From Candidatus Peregrinibacteria bacterium (GTDB taxonomy: Bacteria > Patescibacteriota > Gracilibacteria > UBA1369 > LOWO2-01-FULL-3), in NCBI GenBank assembly GCA_016186245.1, contig JACPLZ010000028.1, positions 1-10,625 of the forward strand: a stretch of DNA of 10,625 nt, read 5' to 3'. The position numbers and the translations under genes were made by a program. The stretch's first letter is position 1, and every line of letters begins with the position of its first letter. The notes under the pieces are model-generated. The model did not search any database. It was not told where the DNA came from and saw only the letters and a program-made list of their open reading frames with translations. Shown in pieces: positions 5,007-10,625 of this stretch.

Positions 5007-5880
5007 TGTGCAAAATTTAAGAGCCAGCGTAATTGCATCCATCGAGGGTGAACTGGCAAAATACGGAAGCATTGGCCGTAGAGGCGGCGTGCCGGGAATA
5101 TTTCGCAAATTTTCAGAAATGAGGCATGCCGGGGTATTTGACAAAGAAATAATGGAAGCTGTTTTGGAAGCAGATATCAATGTGATTGGGCTTACGCAAT
5201 GTTTCAATATTTTAAGAGCCCAGAATCCCTCTGCGGTTAGGGAAATTATTGCGGAAAAAGCTATAGCTAAAGCCGTCAGCATGGCGCATAGCCTTGATTG
5301 CGTGGCAATAGCCAACATTATCAACTCGCTCCCCAAACTTGGTGTGAAAAAATGCCCTAGAGAGCTCATGGAAAGAGCAATGGCGGTGAGCGATCACATG
5401 TACGGTAAAGAAATAGCCGCTATTCTCAGCGCGCTCCCTAAGCTTGGGGAAGGGAAATGCCCTAAAGAGCTCATTGAAAGAGCAATGGCTGTGAGCGGTG
5501 ATATTGGCGGTCAAACAATAGCCAACATTATCAACTCGCTCCCCAAACTTGGTGTGAAAAAATGCCCTAGAGAGCTTATGGAAAGAGCAATAGCGGTAAG
5601 CGGCAATATGAACAGTCAGGCAATAGCCAACATTATCAGCGCACTTCTCAGACTTGGAGAAAAAAAATGCCCTGAATGGCTTATCAAAAGACTTTTAGAT
5701 GAAAAAATAATTATCGGGCGTCAGTTTGATCAAGGTGTTTATGAACGTTTCGTCGGCGATCTCCGGAGATTTGATAATTTTGATGAAATAAAATCAGCCC
5801 TGGCGGGATCCAGTAGCCAGGTGGTCAGATTGCTATATGAAGGACTTTGTGTGCCGAAATCACAGCTCCGGGAAAATTGA
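4981..5880 (+). CDS. Helical-repeat protein with 35-aa OPR/DUF1601-like repeats
   Basis: The protein (299 aa) is soluble with no signal peptide. Residues 96-132 (37 aa), 133-167, 168-202 and 203-237 (35 aa each) are four consecutive repeats. Their consensus is A-x-A-V-S-x(8-10)-I-A-N-I-I-x-x-L-P-K-L-G-x-x-K-C-P-x-E-L-(M/I)-E-R. A degenerate unit may precede at about 60-95. Each unit should form a helix pair. The A-N-I-x-x-x-L-x-x-L-G...P-x-x-L pattern recalls octatricopeptide (OPR) repeats and the DUF1601 repeats of some intracellular bacteria, which are linked to RNA binding. This is by eye only, so RNA binding is an inference. Every unit has a Cys-Pro pair at the same place. No catalytic domain is evident in the ends (1-60, 238-299). 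The ATG directly follows an in-frame TAG (4978-4980) and has no Shine-Dalgarno. The start may be upstream if the 4809 ORF belongs to this gene. Confidence 0.75.
   Translation: MGSIDIIDDVQNLRASVIASIEGELAKYGSIGRRGGVPGIFRKFSEMRHAGVFDKEIMEAVLEADINVIGLTQCFNILRAQNPSAVREIIAEKAIAKAVSMAHSLDCVAIANIINSLPKLGVKKCPRELMERAMAVSDHMYGKEIAAILSALPKLGEGKCPKELIERAMAVSGDIGGQTIANIINSLPKLGVKKCPRELMERAIAVSGNMNSQAIANIISALLRLGEKKCPEWLIKRLLDEKIIIGRQFDQGVYERFVGDLRRFDNFDEIKSALAGSSSQVVRLLYEGLCVPKSQLREN
5306..5576 (+). repeat. 61-bp identical internal repeats at 210-bp offset within the helical-repeat gene
   Basis: Bases 5306-5366 and 5516-5576 are identical over 61 bp, beginning CAATAGCCAACATT. High similarity continues for about 30 bp beyond a C/T change at 5367/5577. 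The offset equals two 35-codon units, so a two-repeat module was duplicated or gene-converted recently. The intervening unit (about 5411-5471) has diverged more. Confidence 0.9.
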
Positions 5881-5905
5881 CATGGAGATTTTTTTTAGAT
5901 AGCAT
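5877..5905 (+). promoter_or_regulatory. Probable promoter of tRNA-Thr
   Basis: A perfect -35, TTGACA (5877-5882), overlaps the TGA stop of the repeat-protein gene. A 17-bp spacer with a T8 run leads to TAGCAT (5900-5905; 4 of 6 matches). A start near 5912 would give a 5' leader of about 39 nt before the mature tRNA. Optimal spacing and the exact -35 make this one of the better promoter calls in the window. Confidence 0.5.
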
Positions 5906-5950
5906 CCTGCTGCTTTCAAAACAGGTTTTTTACAGGTTTTTCGCGCGCAT

Positions 5951-6026
5951 GCCACCTTAGCTCAGCTGGTAGAGCAACTGTCTTGTAAACAGTAGGTCGT
6001 CGGTTCGATTCCGACAGGTGGCTCCA
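5951..6026 (+). tRNA. tRNA-Thr (anticodon TGT)
   Basis: The cloverleaf is complete. The acceptor GCCACCT pairs with AGGTGGC, then discriminator T and encoded CCA. The D arm is GCTC/GAGC. The anticodon stem ACTGT/ACAGT carries loop CTTGTAA, with anticodon TGT (reads ACA). The T arm is GTCGG-TTCGATT-CCGAC. Total length is 76 nt with CCA. Only 6 bp separate it from the 3' end of the convergent PrsW-type gene. Confidence 0.97.
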
Positions 6027-6032
6027 GTTTGT

Positions 6033-6947
6033 TTACGTTATCCGCTTTCTCTCTTTTTCGGCAATGCGGATGTACCAGGGCTGTTTGAAGAGAGCAAATG
6101 TGAAAATTGCAAGAAAGACGATGAGGATTGGTATGAGAAAAGCCAAAGTCCGGCCGCCTAATTTGTAGGCAACGAAAATATTGTGAAGGAAATGGGCAAG
6201 AACGGAAAACCAGAATCCTTCAAAAATTATTTCTGTGCTGCGATGGCCGTGAGTGGAGGCGCGATGGGGGAGAATGTGACGGCGGGTAACGTGGAAAGTC
6301 AGAGCAAGGAAAAAATCTTTCAGAACAGTGGCCGCGGTGTGGCGCTGTTTTTTCACAATTGGAATTTTGCGCTTTCCAATTTTCATCGGAGAAAATGCGA
6401 GAGCGAAATAGAAACAGAAAATGCCGGTAAAAAGAGCGTGCGCAAACATGGAATCCAGCGAGCGGAAAATCACCAATCCAACCGATGACGGGAAATTCCG
6501 GAAATAAATAATGTTTTCAATGAAGGCAAAACCCAGAGCTGTGGAAGCGCCGTAAACAAGCGCATCGACAAGCTGGTCGAAGTATCGGCGATATATATAG
6601 GCGCCGGCGATAAAACCGAAAAGTTTTATCAATTCTTCTCCAATCGCAAGAATTGCCGTAAGGATGATACCGCTCTTAAGATTGCTTTGCATAAGCGAGT
6701 AAAGTTCCGTTTTACCAAAAGAAACCATGAGCCATGCTCCAAGCATGCCAAAACCCGCAGCAATAATTAATGCATGCAATGGCTCGCGCTGTTTCTTGTC
6801 CCAATTCCGCCAGACAAAAAGCCAAAAAACAAGAAAAAGAATGGCTGGAGCGATGATAGCTGCTGATATTTGCACGGTCTGATTATAGCTGAAAAAGCGG
6901 TTTATGCGAGCGGCGACAGCCTTGGTTTTTCGGAGATTTAGGGACAC
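6033..6947 (-). CDS. PrsW family intramembrane metalloprotease
   Basis: The 304-aa polytopic membrane protein has about eight hydrophobic segments: about 27-46, 57-75, 92-118, 128-149, 157-185, 206-218, 243-261 and 267-287. It carries the PrsW signatures: GEELIK with paired Glu104-Glu105, DALVYGASTALGFAFIEN (128-145), MFAHALFTG with His170, and VLAHFLHN with His252 and His255-Asn256. In Bacillus subtilis PrsW cleaves an anti-sigma factor at site 1; the substrate here is unknown. A His/Arg-rich loop (about 219-236) is conspicuous. The start is GTG at 6947. It is supported by GGGAG 9 bases upstream (6957-6961 on the plus strand), the clearest Shine-Dalgarno in the window. The gene is divergent from the SLH-domain protease and convergent with tRNA-Thr. 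Confidence 0.87.
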   Translation of the reverse strand: MSLNLRKTKAVAARINRFFSYNQTVQISAAIIAPAILFLVFWLFVWRNWDKKQREPLHALIIAAGFGMLGAWLMVSFGKTELYSLMQSNLKSGIILTAILAIGEELIKLFGFIAGAYIYRRYFDQLVDALVYGASTALGFAFIENIIYFRNFPSSVGLVIFRSLDSMFAHALFTGIFCFYFALAFSPMKIGKRKIPIVKKQRHTAATVLKDFFLALTFHVTRRHILPHRASTHGHRSTEIIFEGFWFSVLAHFLHNIFVAYKLGGRTLAFLIPILIVFLAIFTFALFKQPWYIRIAEKERKRIT

Positions 6948-6948
6948 G

Positions 6949-7008
6949 CTGAAAAACTCCCGACCTACTGCAATTTTCAGAATTTCGTAACGGCCGCAGG
7001 TTTTTCAG
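6949..7008 (-). promoter_or_regulatory. Inverted repeat in the PrsW leader, may mask the ribosome binding site
   Basis: CTGAAAAAC (6949-6957) and GTTTTTCAG (7000-7008) are perfect 9-bp inverted repeats. CCTaCTGC (6964-6971) and GCAGG (6996-7000) can add inner pairing. In the minus-strand RNA the proximal arm fills the gap between GGGAG and the GTG start. A second complement of that arm, CTGAAAA (plus-strand 6974-6980), lies inside the loop, so two alternative stems compete. This could regulate PrsW translation; the same block would also form part of the region upstream of the protease gene. Confidence 0.4.
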
Positions 7009-7019
7009 ACTTCCTTCGA

Positions 7020-7047
7020 TTGTGATTCCAAATAATATTCTGATAAA
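7020..7047 (+). promoter_or_regulatory. Possible promoter of the SLH protease gene
   Basis: TTGTGA (7020-7025) and GATAAA (7042-7047) are separated by 16 bp, each matching consensus at 4 of 6 positions. The leader would be about 25 nt to the ATG at 7080. The match is weak. Confidence 0.3.
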
Positions 7048-7079
7048 CTGCGTCTGTATTCCAGCAATGTCAAAAATCT

Positions 7080-9263
7080 ATGCGAAAAAAATGGATCACA
7101 ACAAGCCTCATTGCAATGTTTGTTTTGACTTTTTTTGCGCCGTTGGAGGCGCGCGCGTTGGCTGATGAGTCCGGAAAGGTTACTTTTACAAAAGGGCTTG
7201 ATATGGAAGGTGTGAAAATCAGTGTCTATCATCAATCCGCCCCGCTCGCCAAAGAAAATGTGAAGTCTTTGTGCTTCCTGGATTCGTATTTTTTGGAGAC
7301 CGGTTATTGTGTTACCACAGGTTTCGAAGTTGGATACAACGGAAGTGAAAACAGCCGCTTTGTCTCGCTGACGGAGAATTACCATTTGCCAATCGATCTG
7401 CCGGCCACAGGATACATATGGCTGGAGACTACCACTGAAGATATTTTTGTTGAATATACTGTGAGCGATTATTTGTATACACGCGATGTGGTTTACATGG
7501 ATGTATTCGTACCCGGACAAAGCGTTACCGTGTTTGGGATTGGCATGAGTGATGCCAGCAGTCTGCAACTTGGGGAAAAGATCATAGACGGAAAAAATAT
7601 TATCAGCCGTTCCAGCAACCAGATTACCTTTAAGGTTCCTTCCGATGCCAAACCAGGGGGAAGGGTATTTCAGCTTGTTAATCCAATTTCGAACGCCATT
7701 CCAGTATATGTTTCTCCTGTTGTTTTTAACGATCCATATCAGCCGAGCCAGTGGTATCTTGCCCAACAGCAGATTTATGAAGCCTACGATGTTTTTGCCG
7801 GTGAGAGCGAGATGGTTGTAGCGGTTGTTGATGATGGAATATATCTTAATCATGAGGATCTAAGCAGCAAAATATGGCTAAACGAAGATGAAATACAGGG
7901 TAACGGCCTTGATGACGACAAAAATGGTTTTGTGGATGATATTTTCGGCTGGAATTTTCTTCACGGCAATAAAGACCTGGAAGTAAAAGGAGCGCACGGG
8001 ACGATGGTGGCGGGCATCATCGCCGCGGAAAAAAATAATGAGAAAGGCATAGCCGGAATTGCCGACAATGTGAAATTAATGCCTCTGATTGTTTGCGATA
8101 CAATGGGCTGCGATGCCGCTAGTGTTGCCAATGCCATCAAATATGCGGTAGATAACGGTGCCGATGTTATCAACGTCAGTCTTGGCACAAGTGGCGTTAC
8201 CGCCTATAGCGAAGTCTATAATGAGGTTATCAAGTATGCCAACGATCATAATGTACCGGTGGTTGCGGCAGCCGGAAACGGGGATGTTAATGGCGGTATC
8301 GGTTTTGATCTTGGCCAATTCAAACAATCTCCCGTCTGCAATGAAACAAAGTCCAGCGATGTGATCGGTGTCGGAGCGCTGGCATGGCTTGTTTCCCTGC
8401 CGGCCTGGGCAAATTATGGATCATGCGTGGATGTTTATGCGTTGGGAGAACATGTTGTCTCCACCACGGTGCCGATTTACGACCTCGAGGGTGGGCTTTA
8501 TACGGCTGCTGACGGTTCTTCTTTTTCCGCGCCGATAGCTACAGGAGTGATCAGTTTGATTAAATCCGCCTATCCAAATATAAGCAATGCCGCGCTTCAT
8601 AAGTATTTAACAGCATCAAGTATTGAGGGCATCCTTATTGCCGAGGACGCCTTTATGCTTATAAAGGAACAATATACGTCTGCCGATGATTTTGTTGCCG
8701 GAGAGGTGAGCGCGGTGGACGTTGACATTCAGGCGATTTTTAGCGATGTGCCCGGGGATCATAAGAATGTGCAGGCAATTATTTATCTGCAGCAAAATGG
8801 TGTTATCAATGGCTATCCCGATGGTACTTTCAAGCCGGAAAATTATGTTAACAGGGCAGAGCTGTTAAAAATCCTGGTTGGCGGCAAGGGCATATTTCCC
8901 GATGCGGCAATGTATAATAACTGTTTTCCCGATGTGAAAAACGATTGGTATGCGCCTTATGTGTGTTACGCTAAAAAAGAGGGTTGGGTTGGCGGTTATC
9001 CCGATGGTACATTCAAACCGGATAAAACCATCAATAAAGTTGAAGCGCTGAAAATGCTGTTAAATTCCCAAAGTGTTCAATTACCCGGTTTTGTTGATGT
9101 GGCACCGTTTGAAGATGTGGCAACAACAGATTGGTTTGCTTCCTATGCGGCGAAAGCAAAAGAACTTGGGATTTTGGAAGAGACCGGCTACTTCCTGAAT
9201 CCGGGAGAAGAAATGAAACGCGCTTCCATTTCAGAAAATTTGTATCGATTGTTGACTCTTTAA
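7080..9263 (+). CDS. Secreted S8 (subtilisin-like) serine protease with IPT-like and three SLH domains
   Basis: A signal peptide (MRKKW, hydrophobic 6-20, ARA/LA near 24-28) starts this 727-aa protein. An N-terminal beta region (about 30-130) and an IPT/TIG-like domain (about 136-212) follow. The S8 domain spans about 220-530 and has the full triad: Asp251 in VAVVDDG, His306 in GAHGTMVAGI, Ser481 in DGSSFSAP, with oxyanion Asn400 in AAAGNG. NGLDDDKNGFVDD (275-287) is the Ca-binding-like insertion seen in many subtilases. Three S-layer-homology domains close the protein (about 553-600, 615-661, 677-725). The first two contain GYPDGTFKP; the third is degenerate (GYFLNPGEE). SLH domains normally bind secondary cell-wall polymers, so this is a wall- or S-layer-anchored protease. 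There is no obvious separate inhibitor-type propeptide. The EamA gene follows 16 bp later. Confidence 0.93.
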   Translation: MRKKWITTSLIAMFVLTFFAPLEARALADESGKVTFTKGLDMEGVKISVYHQSAPLAKENVKSLCFLDSYFLETGYCVTTGFEVGYNGSENSRFVSLTENYHLPIDLPATGYIWLETTTEDIFVEYTVSDYLYTRDVVYMDVFVPGQSVTVFGIGMSDASSLQLGEKIIDGKNIISRSSNQITFKVPSDAKPGGRVFQLVNPISNAIPVYVSPVVFNDPYQPSQWYLAQQQIYEAYDVFAGESEMVVAVVDDGIYLNHEDLSSKIWLNEDEIQGNGLDDDKNGFVDDIFGWNFLHGNKDLEVKGAHGTMVAGIIAAEKNNEKGIAGIADNVKLMPLIVCDTMGCDAASVANAIKYAVDNGADVINVSLGTSGVTAYSEVYNEVIKYANDHNVPVVAAAGNGDVNGGIGFDLGQFKQSPVCNETKSSDVIGVGALAWLVSLPAWANYGSCVDVYALGEHVVSTTVPIYDLEGGLYTAADGSSFSAPIATGVISLIKSAYPNISNAALHKYLTASSIEGILIAEDAFMLIKEQYTSADDFVAGEVSAVDVDIQAIFSDVPGDHKNVQAIIYLQQNGVINGYPDGTFKPENYVNRAELLKILVGGKGIFPDAAMYNNCFPDVKNDWYAPYVCYAKKEGWVGGYPDGTFKPDKTINKVEALKMLLNSQSVQLPGFVDVAPFEDVATTDWFASYAAKAKELGILEETGYFLNPGEEMKRASISENLYRLLTL

Positions 9264-9279
9264 GTGGTAGCTTTGCTCC

Positions 9280-10176
9280 ATGACTTGGATATGGCTGGCA
9301 ATTGCGGCGCATTTTTGCTGGGCGGTGGTGAATGTCGGGGATAAATATGTGGTAAGCAGCCGCGTGAGGAGCCCGTATGTTTATATGATCTGGTTGAGTT
9401 TTCTCGGGCTTTTGGCGGTTTTTATTATTCCGTTTATCCAATTTGAAATTCCAGACCAGCCGCTGATGTTTTTGATTGCCCTTGGAGGGGCGCTGTATTT
9501 TTTTGGAGGCCTTCCGTATATCAAGGCGATGCAGATTGAGGATGTAACAAGAATTAATGTCTGGTGGTCTTTCATACCCCTGTTCACTCTGGCAATCGGC
9601 TGGTTTACAATCGATGAAAAATTAAATTTACAACAGCTGTTTGCGTTTTTTCTATTGGTTGGCGGCGCGGTATTTGCTTCAATGCGTTGGAAGCAAAACG
9701 GTCTTAAATTTTCAAAGGCAATCTGGCTGATGATGACGGCAACTTTGGCGTATTCAATTTACGGAGTGATCGTAAGATATTCTTCACAAATAATTTCTTT
9801 CGCTTCGGTTTTTGTGTGGGTGCATGTATTTTTGGGACTTTTTGCAGTCGCAAGTTTGAGTATTCCTTTTTTAAAAAAGGATTTTTTGGAAGAAAGCCGA
9901 AGGGCTGGAAAAGGTTTATGGGGTATTGTTTTGGGTATATCCATGTTTGATCATGTTGGGATTCTGTTCAGCACGTGGGCATTATCGCTTGGGCCGGTAG
10001 CAATTGTTTTTGCGATGGAGGGGTTTCAGGCGTTGTTTGTTTTCCTCATGGCCATGGGAATATCCGCCTTTACCCCGATTTCACTGGAAAAAGATCTTGA
10101 TAAATATAATATAATGTTTAAAATCCTGGCATTGACTCTGATGATAGGGGGAATATGGATGCTGAATGTGGGATAG
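9280..10176 (+). CDS. EamA/DMT-superfamily transporter
   Basis: A 298-aa membrane protein with about ten hydrophobic helices arranged as two repeats of five. The first half begins WIWLAIAAHFCWAVVNVGDKY. The second begins about residue 146 with KAIWLMMTATLAYSIYGVIVRY. These are the two EamA repeats, each with the typical W/Y-G start. Landmarks include the glycine-rich GGALYFFGGLPYIKAMQ (69-85) and the late LGPVAIVFAMEGFQALFVF segment. Such proteins export or import small metabolites or drugs; the substrate cannot be inferred. The start has no Shine-Dalgarno. The 16-bp gap to the upstream protease gene suggests a shared transcript. No terminator is visible after the stop. Confidence 0.85.
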   Translation: MTWIWLAIAAHFCWAVVNVGDKYVVSSRVRSPYVYMIWLSFLGLLAVFIIPFIQFEIPDQPLMFLIALGGALYFFGGLPYIKAMQIEDVTRINVWWSFIPLFTLAIGWFTIDEKLNLQQLFAFFLLVGGAVFASMRWKQNGLKFSKAIWLMMTATLAYSIYGVIVRYSSQIISFASVFVWVHVFLGLFAVASLSIPFLKKDFLEESRRAGKGLWGIVLGISMFDHVGILFSTWALSLGPVAIVFAMEGFQALFVFLMAMGISAFTPISLEKDLDKYNIMFKILALTLMIGGIWMLNVG

Positions 10177-10239
10177 GTATTGGGAGAATTGCGATGTGAA
10201 GATGGGGCGGACATGTGCGTGAAAGTGGATTTGTATTCT

Positions 10240-10245
10240 TATAAT
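10240..10245 (+). promoter_or_regulatory. -10 element of the receiver-like gene
   Basis: A perfect TATAAT hexamer lies 15 bases before the ATG at 10261, predicting a start at about 10252 and a leader of under 10 nt. No good -35 is visible at 16-18 bp. No Shine-Dalgarno fits in the short leader. Confidence 0.5.
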
Positions 10246-10260
10246 TTAACTTAAACCTAT

Positions 10261-10625
10261 ATGAGAAATCTTGTAGTAATCGATGACGAGCAGAAGTATC
10301 GAGATATTATCGCTGAAATCGCCGGAGGTGTCCTCTCCAAACGTGCGCCCGGCGAATGGGATGTGCTTGCCCCTAATACTTTGGATGAGGCATTGGATGC
10401 CGTATTGGATACCAGACGGGATGCCGGAATTGTCCTGATAGATGGGACTTTAAATACCGCAGGGTATCAGGCCTTGAAAGACCCCTGGGCAAGCGTACGA
10501 GAATTTGAGAATACAAGAGGTTGGCAAGTTGCAGATCATATCAAGCATGACAGGCCGGACACAGTCAGGGTTTCTTTGAATGGCAGCTTACACATGGGCA
10601 ATCATACCGATCTGGAAATCAAGAA
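10261..10625 (+). CDS. Response-regulator receiver-like protein, partial (runs off right edge)
   Basis: The frame is open from ATG 10261 through the window end, giving 121 complete codons. The start MRNLVVIDDEQKYRDII has the acidic pair Asp8-Asp9 typical of CheY-like receivers. GIVLIDGTLN (56-65) offers Asp61 as the phospho-acceptor. RGWQVADHIK and then TVRVSLNG (about 86-108) resemble alpha-3/4 and strand beta-5. Two things are unusual. About 16 extra residues lie between Asp61 and the RGWQ segment compared with a standard receiver. The conserved Thr/Ser and Lys after beta-5 are not obvious (S105 or N107, no Lys nearby). It could be an atypical or phosphorylation-independent receiver. The C-terminal output domain is not in the window. 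No histidine kinase is seen here. Confidence 0.65.
   Translation, partial: MRNLVVIDDEQKYRDIIAEIAGGVLSKRAPGEWDVLAPNTLDEALDAVLDTRRDAGIVLIDGTLNTAGYQALKDPWASVREFENTRGWQVADHIKHDRPDTVRVSLNGSLHMGNHTDLEIK

Noticed and set aside
210..5880. Alternative genetic code with UGA read as glycine
   Set aside because: TGA ends the 210-593, methyltransferase, murB, pilin and repeat-protein genes at sensible lengths, so the standard bacterial code fits.
5906..5931. Hairpin CCTG/CAGG followed by T6 as a terminator of the repeat-protein gene
   Set aside because: The stem is only 4 bp with a 12-base loop, too weak to call.
7005..7853. Minus-strand ORF of 282 aa
   Set aside because: It is entirely antisense to the N-terminal half of the S8 protease gene, which has clear domains and a signal peptide; the minus frame shows no recognisable motif.
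9031..9441. Minus-strand ORF of 136 aa
   Set aside because: It is antisense to the SLH domains and the EamA start, has low-complexity composition and shows no domain.

Overview
The window most likely comes from a small-genome, uncultivated bacterium of the Candidate Phyla Radiation (Patescibacteria); a Peregrinibacteria-like lineage would fit. The evidence is indirect. It includes a two-TM T4SS-pilin-like protein beside murB, a subtilisin-like protease carrying three S-layer-homology domains, a two-lobed PRC-barrel protein, short intergenic gaps, almost no visible Shine-Dalgarno sequences, and gene ends decorated with 'GGATGACACGG'-type intergenic repeats. TGA serves as a normal stop for several genes, so the UGA=Gly code of Gracilibacteria does not apply. 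No sequence comparison could be run, so the placement is an inference.

Layout. 1-210: a 13-bp tandem repeat, then a 122-bp inverted-repeat element that runs into the stop codon of a small hypothetical gene (210-593, minus). 599-2252: a class I SAM methyltransferase, divergent from the hypothetical gene with only 5 bp between start codons, and a secreted lipoprotein. 2270-2346: tRNA-Pro(TGG), minus. 2457-2984: a PRC-barrel protein. 2985-3389: a 405-bp repeat-rich gap holding two identical 73-bp repeats, a 21-bp tandem array, several hairpins and a rho-independent terminator. 3390-4752 (minus): murB followed by the pilin-like gene. 4809-5880: a short ORF overlapping a protein built from 35-residue helical repeats that recall octatricopeptide (OPR)/DUF1601-type repeats. 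5951-6026: tRNA-Thr(TGT). 6033-6947 (minus): a PrsW-type intramembrane protease, divergent from a 727-aa S8 protease-IPT-SLH surface protein (7080-9263). That is followed 16 bp later by an EamA-type transporter (9280-10176). 10261 to the right edge: the start of a receiver-domain-like protein.

Most of the genes concern the cell envelope: peptidoglycan precursor synthesis (MurB), a pilin-like membrane protein, a lipoprotein, an S-layer-anchored protease, an intramembrane protease and a metabolite/drug exporter-type permease. They form no obvious single operon. The most unusual item is the OPR-like repeat protein. Its 35-aa modules contain a 61-bp block repeated without mismatch at a 210-bp offset, and it is joined by a +1 frame change to an upstream 65-codon ORF. 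Also worth attention are the stop-codon-abutting repeat elements, the frequent placement of -10-like hexamers right in front of start codons (suggesting leaderless transcripts), and a foldable leader in front of the PrsW gene.
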